From Syntrophobacteraceae bacterium (GTDB lineage: Bacteria; Desulfobacterota; Syntrophobacteria; Syntrophobacterales; Syntrophobacteraceae), in assembly GCA_025453975.1 (NCBI GenBank), contig JALOPI010000024.1, forward strand, positions 1 to 64,000: a DNA stretch of 64,000 nucleotides, given 5' to 3'. The translations under genes and the position numbers were made by a program. The number at the start of each line of letters is the position of its first letter. Positions within the stretch are counted from its first letter, which is position 1. Below, piece after piece: positions 26,602 to 35,820 of this stretch. The notes beneath the pieces are model-generated. The model was not told where the DNA came from. It did not search any database and saw only the letters and a program-made list of their open reading frames with translations.

Positions 26602-27283
26602 GTCGCCACCTCACGGAATCCAATCGCTCCAGCCGGGTCATGAGGCTGTCCAGAGCCAGCCCGATGCCTCCAATGGTTAGGATCGCCACCACCACGCGAT
26701 CGAGCCGAAGGGAATTGCGGGCGTCGATGACCAGGTATCCCAGACCGCTCTTGACGGCGATCATCTCCGCCGCCACGACGACCAGCCAGGCGATGCCAAG
26801 ACTCACCCGCAGGGCCAGGATGATCTGGGGAAGGACTGCGGGAAGGATGAGAAAACGAAGCCTCTCCACCGGGCCGAGCCTTAGATTCGCCGCCACCTGG
26901 AAGTACATGGGATGGATGGATGCCGAGGCTTTGATGGTGGCCATCAGCAGCGGAAAGAGGCTTCCCACGAAGATGATGAAGAGGGCGGGCCGGTCTCCTA
27001 TGCCGAGCCAGAGCATGGCGAAGGGGACCCACGCCAGAGGAGAGACCGGCCTCAGGAACTGGATAACCGGATTTGCCAGGCGGTGTGCCCTGGGCACGCG
27101 ACCCAGGAAGATGCCCAGGGGGACGCCCACCAGGATGGCCAGATAAAAGCCCACGGTGACCCTGTAGAGGCTGGCCACGCCGTAGCGGATCAACGTGCCG
27201 TCGGCGGCCAGCTCCCAGAAGGCCCGCATGACTGGCCCGATGCCTGGAATATGGGGGGTGCCTTCCCAGAGGGTCCACCACAT
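26588..27283 (-). CDS. ABC transporter permease (SsuC/TauC type)
   Basis: The protein has 231 residues and about six membrane spans. The ATPase-contacting EAA-type loop lies around AANLRLGPVERLRFLILPAV. It belongs to the BPD_transp_1 family used for nitrate, sulfonate, taurine and pyrimidine-precursor import. The start at 27283 follows AAGGAG at seven bases. It lies 45 bases after the preceding solute-binding-protein gene and overlaps the ATPase gene. Confidence 0.92.
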   Translation of the reverse strand: MWWTLWEGTPHIPGIGPVMRAFWELAADGTLIRYGVASLYRVTVGFYLAILVGVPLGIFLGRVPRAHRLANPVIQFLRPVSPLAWVPFAMLWLGIGDRPALFIIFVGSLFPLLMATIKASASIHPMYFQVAANLRLGPVERLRFLILPAVLPQIILALRVSLGIAWLVVVAAEMIAVKSGLGYLVIDARNSLRLDRVVVAILTIGGIGLALDSLMTRLERLDSVRWRLEQA

Positions 27284-27328
27284 GGACAAGCTCCTTCAGC
27301 CTCCGCTTCGGCAGGGCCGAGGCCATGG

Positions 27329-28564
27329 TCAGTTGTAGAGAGGCTCCAGCCTTACGGGGCTTTCCTCCCGGGTCTGGGCCAGGTCCTCGCCCGCGTGGGC
27401 CTCGAGGACCTCGAAAACGTCCCAGATGTCCTTCTTCCCTGCCCCTTTCCCGCGCACCACGTAGACGCTCTGGATCGTCTGATGATCCCAGGAGCGAATG
27501 GTCTCCTCGTCCTTGAGCATCTGGAAAGTATGTCCCTCCAGGGCCCGGATGACCGCCCTGGGGTCGAAGGACTTGGACTGCTCCACGGCCCACTTGTAGA
27601 GCATGATGTTGGTGTAGGCCGTCGCCGCGCCCGAGCAGGGAGGCTTGCCATAGCGGGCCCGGTAGAGCTCCACGAACCGCTTGCCCCCCTCGAAGTTGTA
27701 CTGATAAGGGATCTGCCAGTACCAGGGTACCGCTCCCAGAATGCCCTCCGTGGATTCGTCGCTGGAGCCGAGGACCATATGCATTTCCAGGTTTGGGACG
27801 ACGATCTGCATGCTGTGCTTGACGCCCAGGCTCATGCACTCCTGGAGCGCCGCCATCATGTCCCTTCCAAAGAGCACCAGCACGAGCACCTCGGCCCTCT
27901 CGTCCACGGCTTTCTGAATGGCGGCCTTGTAGCGAGGCGACCCGAGGGGCTCGCCGAAGGGCATCGGCACGTCGCTGGCGCCCTGGGTGCCCGTGAGCTG
28001 CTTCATGGAGTCGCGTGTCGTCCAGCCCCAGGAATAGTCGGAGGTGATGTAGAAATACTTCTTGTGGGGAAAGCGGGTCGTGAGGTGCTTCGACAGGGCC
28101 TTGGAGGCCATCCAGGCGTTGTAGGTCTCACGGAAAGTGTATCGATGCGCATCCTTCGTGGTCAGGTCATTGGAGTAGGTCAGGGTGGCCATGAAGAGCC
28201 GGGACTGCGCCTGGCAGAGGTGGCTCACGGCAATGGCCACGGCGCTGGATGATCCCCCGGTCACCATGTCGACTCCCTCGTCGATGAACCCCCTCACATT
28301 CTTGACGGAAACGTCGGGATGGGACTGGCTGTCGGCTACGAGATAACGGATACTCCGGCCGAGAATCCCTCCCTGCTCCTCGATGTGCAGCTTGGCCAGC
28401 GCATACGCGTTGATCTGGTCCTTGCCCTGGAGGGCATAAGGACCCGTCTGCGGCACGTTGAGGCCAATGAGGACCTCCTGGTCGGTGACGCCGTGAGCCG
28501 GGGGTCCGGGAAGCCATAGACCCAGAACCACCAGCACGATAAGAGCACCTCCGAATCGACGCAT
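27329..28564 (-). CDS. periplasmic amino-acid/amide-type solute-binding protein
   Basis: The protein has 411 residues. A cleavable signal peptide (about 1-25) is followed by a Peripla_BP_6/LivK-type two-lobed fold (VLIGLNVPQTGPYALQGKDQ, TGGSSSAVAIAVSHL, YFYITSDYSWGW). This family binds branched-chain amino acids, amides, urea and related compounds. It does not normally pair with an SsuC-type permease, so this operon encodes two binding proteins of different families. It may serve as a sensor for the downstream chemosensory genes (inference). The GGAGG site lies nine bases before the ATG. Confidence 0.88.
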   Translation of the reverse strand: MRRFGGALIVLVVLGLWLPGPPAHGVTDQEVLIGLNVPQTGPYALQGKDQINAYALAKLHIEEQGGILGRSIRYLVADSQSHPDVSVKNVRGFIDEGVDMVTGGSSSAVAIAVSHLCQAQSRLFMATLTYSNDLTTKDAHRYTFRETYNAWMASKALSKHLTTRFPHKKYFYITSDYSWGWTTRDSMKQLTGTQGASDVPMPFGEPLGSPRYKAAIQKAVDERAEVLVLVLFGRDMMAALQECMSLGVKHSMQIVVPNLEMHMVLGSSDESTEGILGAVPWYWQIPYQYNFEGGKRFVELYRARYGKPPCSGAATAYTNIMLYKWAVEQSKSFDPRAVIRALEGHTFQMLKDEETIRSWDHQTIQSVYVVRGKGAGKKDIWDVFEVLEAHAGEDLAQTREESPVRLEPLYN

Positions 28565-29020
28565 GATTTCACACCTCCGGCGAGGGACGGGGCTCCCGCT
28601 TCCAAATCCTTGCAGAGAGAGATCTCCGAATCGAGGAGGGGGATGAGGTTTCTGCAATCCGAAGCGAGCGGCCCGGGAGACTGTAAAGGTCGGCGAAACG
28701 GCCTGGAGCGGACCATGGCCTGACCGATGACGCGGAAACTGCCGTGCTGTCAAGGGATACAATCGGGAGGGGAGGAGAGAACTTGAATGATTTCGTCTGG
28801 AGTAAGCGCCTCTTCACGATCGCCGCGGCTGCGGTCTCTTCCCGGACGAAGTGATGGATCGCTTTCGGGCTTGTCCTGCTCCATGACAACCGGATAAGAG
28901 CATCGGCGTCCTTGGCCCTCGTCCTCGGGCGGTTCCGCGCAGCTCACCCATGGCTGACGGCATGGCTCCCGTGCGCAAACGCTGTAACGCCTGGGCCTTA
29001 TGGGATGGTGCAGGAGGCGC
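28565..29020. other. intergenic region upstream of the transport-chemosensory operon
   Basis: These 456 bases lie between serA and the solute-binding-protein gene, both on the minus strand. I see no convincing gene, no GG-N10-GC sigma54 site and no intrinsic terminator. A possible 65-residue minus-strand reading frame at 28750-28947 starts with GTG, has no ribosome binding site and no family resemblance. The operon promoter presumably lies here. Confidence 0.5.
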
Positions 29021-30601
29021 TCAGAGCCGGACCTGCTGGACCGTCAGGATGTTGGGGTGGCTCAGGAGATCGTCCAGGGCCCGGAGGGGGGCTTCATGGT
29101 CGATGCGGATGATGGCGATGGCCCGGTCCTGGTCCGGGGTGCGGCTGAGATGCATGTTGGCGATGTTGACCTGGTGCTCGCCCAGGGTGGTACCGATGAC
29201 CCCGATGGTGCCCGGCTTGTCGAGGTTCTGGACGATGAGGTTGATTCCCTCCAGCTCGGCCTCCAGCCTGTAGCTGTTGAGGCGGACCAGCCTCACTTCA
29301 TCGTGCTGGAACACGGTGCCGGCAGCCGCGCCTTCCTGGTCTCCGGCCCGCACGCGGACGGAGATGAGCCCCGTGTAGCCCCGGGAGTGGGACGTGGTAG
29401 TGGTCACCAGCTCGACCTGGCGCTCTTTCAGGAGCAGCGGCGCATTGACCAGGTTCACCTTCTCGCCCAGCACGGGCTCCAAGAGACCCTTCACCACCAT
29501 CTGGGTCAGGGGCTGCAGGGGAAGCTCCTGGAGCTCCGGACCGCTGTACTCGATCTCGATGCGCTGCACGGGGGTGAAGAGCTGTCCCTGCAGCCGTCCC
29601 AGAGCTTCCGCCAGTCCCAGGTAGGGCCGGATGCGCTCGTAGTCCTTGGCGCGGATGGAGGGGAAATTCACGGCATTGCGGATGATGCCGAGCTGCAGGT
29701 AGTCCAGGATCTGGGATGCGATGGTCCGGGCCACGTTGGCCTGGGCCTGGACGCTCGACGCTCCCAGGTGGGGCGTGAAGATCACGTTCTGGAGCCGGAG
29801 GAGGGGACTCTCGGTGGGAGGCTCCTGGGCGAAGACATCCAGCGCCGCCCCGGCAACTCGCTTTTCCACCAGCGCCTCGTGGAGGGCCTCCTCGTCGATG
29901 AGCCCCCCCCGGGCGCAGTTGACGATGCGAAGGCCGGGCTTCACCTTCCGAAGGGCCTCCCGGCTGATGACATTGCGGGTTTCGGGAGTGCTGGGAGTGT
30001 GGAGGGTGATGAAATCCGACCGCTCCAGAAGCTCGTCGAGACCCACGCACTCGACCCCCAGAACCGCCGTCGCCTCGGGGATGATGTAGGGGTCATACCC
30101 GATGACTTCCATTTTGAGGCAAAGAGCCCGGTCGGCCACGATGCTCCCGATCTTCCCGAGGCCGATGATCCCGAGGGTCTGCTGGTAGAGCTCGGTTCCC
30201 GTGAAGAGCTTCTTCTCCCATCGTCCTTCCCGCATGGACTGCGTGGCCTGGGGGATGTGCCGGGCCAGGGCGAGCATCATGGCGAGCGTGTGCTCCGCCG
30301 CCGCCATGGCATTGGCTCCCGGAGTGTTCATGACGAGGATCCCCCGGCTGCTGGCCGCCTGGACATCGATGTTGTCCACCCCAGTTCCCGCGCGGCCGAT
30401 CACCTTGAGCTTCGGGGCGCTCCGCAGCAGATCCTCGGTCACTTTCGTCCGGCTGCGCACCACCATGGCATCGCAGTCGGGAAGCATCTCCCGGATCTCC
30501 TCGATGCTGGCCCCGTCGGGCGCGGCTACCTCGACGTCCCTGGCCCCCCTGAGGATCGAAAGCCCACTTTCATGCATGCCGTCGCAAACGAGTATCTTCA
30601 T
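29021..30601 (-). CDS. serA: D-3-phosphoglycerate dehydrogenase
   Basis: This enzyme catalyses the first step of serine biosynthesis (3-phosphoglycerate to phosphohydroxypyruvate, NAD+). The protein is a 526-residue long form. The substrate-binding RAGTGVDNID is at 70-79 and the nucleotide-binding LGIIGLGKIGS at 143-153. Catalytic Arg231 (CARGGLIDE), Glu260 (FAQEPP) and His278 (TPHLG) are present. The allosteric substrate-binding domain follows, then a C-terminal ACT domain that usually mediates serine feedback inhibition. The gene lies 73 bases downstream of livF, so co-transcription with the liv operon is possible. Confidence 0.96.
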   Translation of the reverse strand: MKILVCDGMHESGLSILRGARDVEVAAPDGASIEEIREMLPDCDAMVVRSRTKVTEDLLRSAPKLKVIGRAGTGVDNIDVQAASSRGILVMNTPGANAMAAAEHTLAMMLALARHIPQATQSMREGRWEKKLFTGTELYQQTLGIIGLGKIGSIVADRALCLKMEVIGYDPYIIPEATAVLGVECVGLDELLERSDFITLHTPSTPETRNVISREALRKVKPGLRIVNCARGGLIDEEALHEALVEKRVAGAALDVFAQEPPTESPLLRLQNVIFTPHLGASSVQAQANVARTIASQILDYLQLGIIRNAVNFPSIRAKDYERIRPYLGLAEALGRLQGQLFTPVQRIEIEYSGPELQELPLQPLTQMVVKGLLEPVLGEKVNLVNAPLLLKERQVELVTTTTSHSRGYTGLISVRVRAGDQEGAAAGTVFQHDEVRLVRLNSYRLEAELEGINLIVQNLDKPGTIGVIGTTLGEHQVNIANMHLSRTPDQDRAIAIIRIDHEAPLRALDDLLSHPNILTVQQVRL

Positions 30602-30674
30602 GGATCATCCCTGTCGGAAAGCGGCCTCCCTCGGAGGTGCGGAGGCGCGGGGTGAGAGCCTTCATCCAGACCGG

Positions 30675-31394
30675 CTACCCGAGATAGGCCTTGCGGATCT
30701 CGGCGTCGTCGGCAAGCTCGCCGGCGGAGCCCGACATGACGATGCGGCCCGCCTCCATGACATAGCCCCGATGCGCGTATTTCAGCGCTATGCGAGCATT
30801 CTGCTCGACCACCAGGATGGTCGTTCCCGCCTCGTTCAGCTCCTTCAGGACCCGGAAGAGCTCCTGCATGAGCAGCGGTGACAGTCCCATGGAAGGCTCG
30901 TCCAGGAGGATGAAGCGCACACCGGTCATGAACGCCCGCCCCATGGCCAGCATCTGCTGCTCCCCGCCGCTCAGGGTGTCCGCGCGCTGGCGCCTGCGGT
31001 CCGAGAGGCGCGAGAAAAGGCTGAAGACCCGATCGTAGTCGGCGGCGATGCGGTCCGCGTCCCTGCGGGCGTAGGTGGCCAGCTTCAGGTTCTCCTCCAC
31101 GGTGAGGTTCCCGAAAATATGGCGCCCCTCCGGGACGAGCCCGATGCCGTGCCGTGCCACGACCTGGTGGGCTGGGACGCCCAAAAGATCCTGGTCCTTG
31201 TGCCGGATGGATCCCCGGGTCACCTGGGGCCCTTCGGGCGGGGGAAGCCGCATGATGCTCATGAGGGTCGTGGACTTCCCAGCGCCGTTGGCTCCGAGGA
31301 GGGCCACGATCTCCCCCTCCTCGACGAAGAAGCTCACCCCATGAAGGGCTTCCAGATTGCCGTAGCTCACATGGAGGTCATCCACCTCAAGCAA
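30675..31394 (-). CDS. livF: branched-chain amino-acid ABC transporter ATPase LivF
   Basis: The protein has 239 residues. Walker A GANGAGKSTTL, signature LSGGEQQMLAMGRAF and Walker B FILLDEPSMGL are intact. LivF and LivG form the heterodimeric motor of the high-affinity branched-chain amino-acid importer. The start is TTG with an excellent GAGGAGG site six bases upstream, overlapping livG by eight bases. Confidence 0.94.
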   Translation of the reverse strand: MLEVDDLHVSYGNLEALHGVSFFVEEGEIVALLGANGAGKSTTLMSIMRLPPPEGPQVTRGSIRHKDQDLLGVPAHQVVARHGIGLVPEGRHIFGNLTVEENLKLATYARRDADRIAADYDRVFSLFSRLSDRRRQRADTLSGGEQQMLAMGRAFMTGVRFILLDEPSMGLSPLLMQELFRVLKELNEAGTTILVVEQNARIALKYAHRGYVMEAGRIVMSGSAGELADDAEIRKAYLG

Positions 31395-32163
31395 GGGCCA
31401 CCTCCTCGTCTCCCAGGTACGCCTGGACCACGCGCGGGTTCTGCTTCACCTCCGCCGGCGCTCCCTCGGCGATGGTCTCGCCAAAATCGAGGACCTTGAT
31501 GATCTCGCACAGGTTCATGACCACCCGCATCTGGTGCTCGATGAGCCAGATGGTGAGCTTGAACTCGTCCCGAATCCATCGCACCAGCTCGATGAGCTGA
31601 TCGACCTCGGTAGGGTTCATGCCCGCCGCGGGCTCGTCCAGGAGCAGGAGCTTCGGATGCAGGGAGAGGGCGCGGCCGATCTCGACCCGGCGCTGCAGGC
31701 CGTAGGGCAGGTTCTTGGGCAGCTCATCGGCGTAATGGGAGAGGCCGAGGATTTCCAGGAGCTGCCGAGCGGTCTTGCGGATGCGCCGCTCGTTCTCGAT
31801 GAATCGCCGGGTGTGCAGGATGGCGCCGAGGAGGCCGTAGCCCAGATGGTAGTGCTGGGAAAGGCACAGGTTCTCAAACACCGTGAGGCTGTTCCAGAGC
31901 CGGATGTTCTGAAACGTGCGAGCCATCCCCAGTGCCGTGACCTGATGAGGACGACGGCCCGCGAGATTCTTCCCCATGAAGTGGATTTCCCCTTCGGTGG
32001 GTAGGTAAAACCCCGACACCAGGTTGAACACCGTGGTCTTTCCCGCGCCGTTGGGGCCGATCAGCCCCATGAGCTCGCCGCCTTCCATGGTCAGGCTCAA
32101 GTTGTAGATGGCTCGAAGCCCCCCGAAGTAATGGGTGACTTCGCGGATCTCCAGCAGGGACAT
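31387..32163 (-). CDS. livG: branched-chain amino-acid ABC transporter ATPase LivG
   Basis: The protein has 258 residues. Walker A GPNGAGKTTVF, the LivG-typical GMARTFQNIRLW and Walker B LLLLDEPAAGMNPTE are present. The ABC signature reads LPYGLQRRVEIGRAL, the relaxed LSGG form common in LivG. It starts directly at the livM stop codon. Confidence 0.94.
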   Translation of the reverse strand: MSLLEIREVTHYFGGLRAIYNLSLTMEGGELMGLIGPNGAGKTTVFNLVSGFYLPTEGEIHFMGKNLAGRRPHQVTALGMARTFQNIRLWNSLTVFENLCLSQHYHLGYGLLGAILHTRRFIENERRIRKTARQLLEILGLSHYADELPKNLPYGLQRRVEIGRALSLHPKLLLLDEPAAGMNPTEVDQLIELVRWIRDEFKLTIWLIEHQMRVVMNLCEIIKVLDFGETIAEGAPAEVKQNPRVVQAYLGDEEVALA

Positions 32164-33189
32164 TTAAGAGCGCCTTTCTTGGGGGGCCAGCCATCGACGG
32201 AGCTTCGGGAAGACGTCCGTGAGCTCCCGATGCCCCATGATCCCTTCGGGCCGGAAAAGCATGAGCAGGATGAGCAGCAGGGGGATGACCACCCATTTGG
32301 CCAGCTGCAGGGGGCGGAACAGCTCGAGGATCACCGTGAATCCGATGGCGCTGAGGATGGACCCGCTGAGGGATCCCATGCCGCCCAGGTAAACCATGAC
32401 CAGGATCTCGGTGGACTTCATGATGGTGAAGGTGCCGGGATTGATGTAGCCCAGGACGTGGGCGAAGAGACCTCCCGCCACGCCTGCCATGCCCGAGGAC
32501 AGCATGAAGGCGACGACCTTCATGTGCCGCGTGTCCACGCTCATGATCTCCGAGGCGATCTCGTCGTCCCGGATGGCCACGATTCCCTTGCCGTACGTCG
32601 AGGTGACGAGCCGCTGAATGACCCAGACGGTGAGGCCGACGAAAACCAGGATCCAGATGAGCACCCACGGCACATCCAGGACCTCGTTCATGGAGCTCAC
32701 CACGCCGCGCATCCCCATGAAGCCACGGGCTCCGCCAATGGCCTGAATGTTCTCGATGGAGCTCTTGACGATGTAATTCACCGCGAGGGTGATGATGGCG
32801 AGATAATCCCCCCGGGTCCTGAAGGACGGGATGGCGACCAGGAGTCCCACCAGGGCGGCGCTGAGCCCCCCGATGAGGAGCGTGACCGGAAAGAGATAAA
32901 GCGCGCTCGACCCATGGAGCAGGCTGGGGCCGAAGACGGTGCTGTCGGTGAAGAGCCAGACGTTGAGGATCGAGGTGACGTAGGCCCCCACGGCCATGAA
33001 GCCGGCGTGCCCGACGGAGAACTCCCCCATATAGCCGTTGATCAGGTTGAGGGAGGTGGACAGGATGATGTTGATGCCCACGTACATGATGACCAGCTGC
33101 ACATAGGCATTGAACATCCCGTTTTCGGCCCCCGAAACGACGGCCACGGAGAAGAAGGCATAGAGGAGAAAGGGAATCATTCGGCGCAT
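32164..33189 (-). CDS. livM: branched-chain amino-acid ABC permease LivM
   Basis: The protein has 341 residues and about nine membrane spans. The LivM-type block LINGYMGEFSVGHAGFMAVG near residue 55-75 and the cytoplasmic coupling region VAIRDDEIASEIMSVD are clear. It pairs with LivH to form the membrane channel. The start at 33189 is uncertain by a few codons (ATG also at 33180). Confidence 0.94.
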   Translation of the reverse strand: MRRMIPFLLYAFFSVAVVSGAENGMFNAYVQLVIMYVGINIILSTSLNLINGYMGEFSVGHAGFMAVGAYVTSILNVWLFTDSTVFGPSLLHGSSALYLFPVTLLIGGLSAALVGLLVAIPSFRTRGDYLAIITLAVNYIVKSSIENIQAIGGARGFMGMRGVVSSMNEVLDVPWVLIWILVFVGLTVWVIQRLVTSTYGKGIVAIRDDEIASEIMSVDTRHMKVVAFMLSSGMAGVAGGLFAHVLGYINPGTFTIMKSTEILVMVYLGGMGSLSGSILSAIGFTVILELFRPLQLAKWVVIPLLLILLMLFRPEGIMGHRELTDVFPKLRRWLAPQERRS

Positions 33190-33201
33190 GGCGCGGTCCC
33201 G

Positions 33202-34143
33202 CTAGATTTTGGTGGCCCGGGCGACGCCGAAAAGACCCGTCGGCCTGATGCACAGGAAGATGAGAAGGATGCTGAAGGCCAGCAGGTCCCGCAGTGTCGA
33301 GGGAAAAAACGCCGCCACGAAAATCTCCACGAAGCCCAGGACGAAGCCTCCAACGAAAGCCCCCCGGATTTCGCCGATTCCCCCGAGCACCGCCGCAATG
33401 AAGGCTTTCCATCCCACCAGTGCCCCCATGTAGGGATCCAGCACCGGGTAGGCCGTGGCGTAGAGCACCCCGGCCACCGCCGCCATGGAAGACCCCAGGA
33501 CGAATGTGAACGCGATGACGGTATCGAGGGGGATCCCCATGAGGGGCACCGCCATGCGGTCATGGGAAATGGCTCGCATGGCCATGCCCAGCTTGGTCTT
33601 GCGCACGATGGTCTCAAGGAGCACAAAAACGAGGATGGTCACGACGATGACGAGGATCTTGATGTTGCTGAAGGTCACGCCGCCAAACGTGTAGATGGTT
33701 TTTTCCAGCAGCTCGGGAAAGTTTCGCCGACTGGCCCCCAGGACCAGCAGGTTGCCGTTCTCCAGAAGCAGTCCGCACATGAGGGCAGTGATGACGACAT
33801 AAAGGCGCGATGCGCCTTTTCGGCGCAGGGGGCGGTAGGCCACCCGCTCGATGGTCACACCGAGCAACGCCGTGAAGATCATGCTGACAAGGAGCGTCAG
33901 GAGAAAAATGGCCGTGGGCGGCAGGGCGAAGGGAAGGGCCAGAGCGTACTGGGCCAGGAGGAACGTGGCGATGAAGCACCCGACGTAAGCGCCCACCATG
34001 AAGATGTCGCCGTGGGCGAAGTTGATGAGCAGGAGCACCCCGTAAACCATGGTGTAGCCGAGGGCGATGAGGGCATAGAAGCTCCCCCACTGAAGCGCAT
34101 TCAAAAAATTCTGTAAAAACGTCTCGAGAAACAAAGGAATCAT
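33202..34143 (-). CDS. livH: branched-chain amino-acid ABC permease LivH
   Basis: The protein has 313 residues and about eight membrane spans. It begins with the typical NALQWGSFYALIALGYTMVYG and INFAHGDIFMVGAYVG. The central segment FSNIKILVIVVTILVFVLLE and RAISHDRMAVPLMGIP follow. It lies 97 bases downstream of livK behind a stem-loop and 12 bases upstream of livM. Confidence 0.95.
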   Translation of the reverse strand: MIPLFLETFLQNFLNALQWGSFYALIALGYTMVYGVLLLINFAHGDIFMVGAYVGCFIATFLLAQYALALPFALPPTAIFLLTLLVSMIFTALLGVTIERVAYRPLRRKGASRLYVVITALMCGLLLENGNLLVLGASRRNFPELLEKTIYTFGGVTFSNIKILVIVVTILVFVLLETIVRKTKLGMAMRAISHDRMAVPLMGIPLDTVIAFTFVLGSSMAAVAGVLYATAYPVLDPYMGALVGWKAFIAAVLGGIGEIRGAFVGGFVLGFVEIFVAAFFPSTLRDLLAFSILLIFLCIRPTGLFGVARATKI

Positions 34144-34178
34144 CCCCCCGGCCTGGCTTCGGACTTCGCCACATGAGT

Positions 34179-34209
34179 GACAAAGGCGGGAATCGCTTCC
34201 CGCCTTGTC
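34179..34209 (-). terminator. stem-loop between livK and livH
   Basis: GGCGGGAA (34185-34192) pairs with TTCCCGCC (34197-34204) around a TCGC loop, with an additional GAC/GTC and CAA/TTG pairing and one bulged A. It lies between livK and livH and has no T-run. Such hairpins usually protect the 3' end of the abundant binding-protein mRNA or partly attenuate downstream genes. It is assigned by analogy. Confidence 0.6.
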
Positions 34210-34240
34210 GTTATCATCTCGTTACCCGATCACGCATCCC

Positions 34241-35413
34241 CTAGGGGCAAACCTGCTTGTAGAATTCAAACTCACCCTTGTCGCTGATCTTCACCACCAC
34301 GGCACACTTGACGGGGTCGCCCGTGGCACCGAAGGTCATCTTGCCCGTGATGCCTTCGAAATCCTTCACCTGGCTCAAACCGTCGCGGATGGCCTGGCGG
34401 TCCTTGTCCACGTTGCCCGTGAGGGGGCCGGCGTTCTTGATGGCCTGGACCAGGAGACCGATGGCATCCCAGGTGAGAGCCGCCACGTCATCGGGAACGT
34501 AGCCGTATTTGGCGTTGTACTTGTCGATGAACTCCTTGGTGGGGCCCTTGGCTCCGGCGGCGGCATAGTGGGTGCTGAAGAAGGCGCCCTTGCAGGCGTC
34601 GCCGCAGAGCTTCATGAGCTCCGCCGAGCCCCAGCTGTCGCTGCCCATGATGGCTTTCTTCCAGCCCAGGTCCTTGGCCTGCTTCGCGATGAGGGCCACT
34701 TCGCTGTAATACTGGGGCGTGAAGAGAACGTCGGCATCGGACTTGACGATGTTGGTGAGCTGGGCGCTGAAATCGGCATCCTTGGTCGTGAAGGTTTCAA
34801 AGGCCACCACCGACCCGGGACCGTGGATCTTCTCGAAGGCCTCCTTGAAATACTCGGCGAGGCCCTTGGGGTAGTCGCTGGAAATGTCGTACAAAACGGC
34901 GGCTTTCTTGGCCTTGAACTCCTCGGTCACGAAGTTGGCGGCCACGGGCCCCTGGAAGGGATCCAGGAAGCAGGCCCGGAACACGAAGGGCCGGCCCTCG
35001 GTGGTCTTGGGGTTGGTGGACCAGGGAGAGATCATGGGAGTCTTGTTGGCATTGGCTACTTCGCCGGCTGGAATGGCCTGCTTGCTGGACTGGGGCCCGA
35101 TCATGGCGAGCACCTGGTCCTGGGTGATGAGCTTCAGGGCCGCGGCTGTCGCGGATTCAGCCTTGGATTCGTTGTCCTCGTAAACGAACTCCAGCTTGTA
35201 GGTCTTGTCGCCCACCTTGAGCCCGCCGGCCGCATTGATTTCGGCCAGGTAGATCTCGGCCGCATACTTGGAGCTCTCGCCCACCTTGGGAATGTCTCCC
35301 GTGAGGGGGATGTTGAAGCCGACCTTGATGGTCTGCGCGCCAGCCCCGCAAGGAGCGAGCATCATCAGTGCCGCCATCCAAACCACGGTACAAACCACCA
35401 CCGCCCTTCGCAT
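34241..35413 (-). CDS. livK: branched-chain amino-acid-binding protein LivK
   Basis: The protein is a 390-residue periplasmic binding protein. The signal peptide is MRRAVVVCTVVWMAALMMLA, then APCGAGAQ. The mature fold begins TIKVGFNIPLTGDIPKVGES, with later MIGPQSSKQAIPAG and LYDISSDYPKG. It delivers Leu/Ile/Val-type ligands to LivHMGF. The start at 35413 has GAGGAGG upstream. It is the first gene of the liv operon. Confidence 0.94.
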   Translation of the reverse strand: MRRAVVVCTVVWMAALMMLAPCGAGAQTIKVGFNIPLTGDIPKVGESSKYAAEIYLAEINAAGGLKVGDKTYKLEFVYEDNESKAESATAAALKLITQDQVLAMIGPQSSKQAIPAGEVANANKTPMISPWSTNPKTTEGRPFVFRACFLDPFQGPVAANFVTEEFKAKKAAVLYDISSDYPKGLAEYFKEAFEKIHGPGSVVAFETFTTKDADFSAQLTNIVKSDADVLFTPQYYSEVALIAKQAKDLGWKKAIMGSDSWGSAELMKLCGDACKGAFFSTHYAAAGAKGPTKEFIDKYNAKYGYVPDDVAALTWDAIGLLVQAIKNAGPLTGNVDKDRQAIRDGLSQVKDFEGITGKMTFGATGDPVKCAVVVKISDKGEFEFYKQVCP

Positions 35414-35820
35414 CCTGTCCTCCTCTTCAATGATGGACCCCATGAAAAAAAGCCCGCGGCCGACCCCAATGCCATCGCCCGCTCCCCGAAGATCCATGAC
35501 GCCGACCGGCCGGTTCCATGACCTTCGGTATTCCATCCCGAGCGAAAACGATAATATACTGTTGTGCCAGAAAAATCAGTCAGATGAGTCGGACGCTTGT
35601 CTTACAGCACAAAAAATCCCCCCTGTCAATCGCCATCGCGGCTTCCGGCGGGACCCGCTTGCGCGCCCGATTGAGATTGCAGAGGATTCAAGGCCAATCT
35701 ATACTTTCCACGAGCCTCCGTTGGCGTGTCCAAGGGATGGCCGAGGGGGGCCCTTCGATGCGGAGCCCGTCGTGCCGCCCGTCCGTATCTGCATCCAGGG
35801 ATCGAGCCAGGTAGAGAGCC
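35414..35820. other. divergent intergenic region, livK and antiporter gene
   Basis: These 407 bases separate divergent livK and the antiporter gene. An AT-rich patch at 35540-35580 (around CGATAATATACTG) offers -10-like hexamers for livK on the minus strand, but no good -35. A better candidate promoter for the plus strand lies at 35677-35705. No gene is seen. Confidence 0.5.
35677..35705 (+). promoter_or_regulatory. candidate promoter of the antiporter gene
   Basis: TTGCAG (35677-35682) and TATACT (35700-35705) are 17 bases apart. This predicts a leader of about 110 bases. Confidence 0.35.

Noticed and set aside
28750-28947. Possible 65-residue minus-strand gene between serA and the binding-protein gene
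   Set aside because: GTG start without a ribosome binding site, no recognisable domain, ordinary composition for non-coding high-GC DNA.
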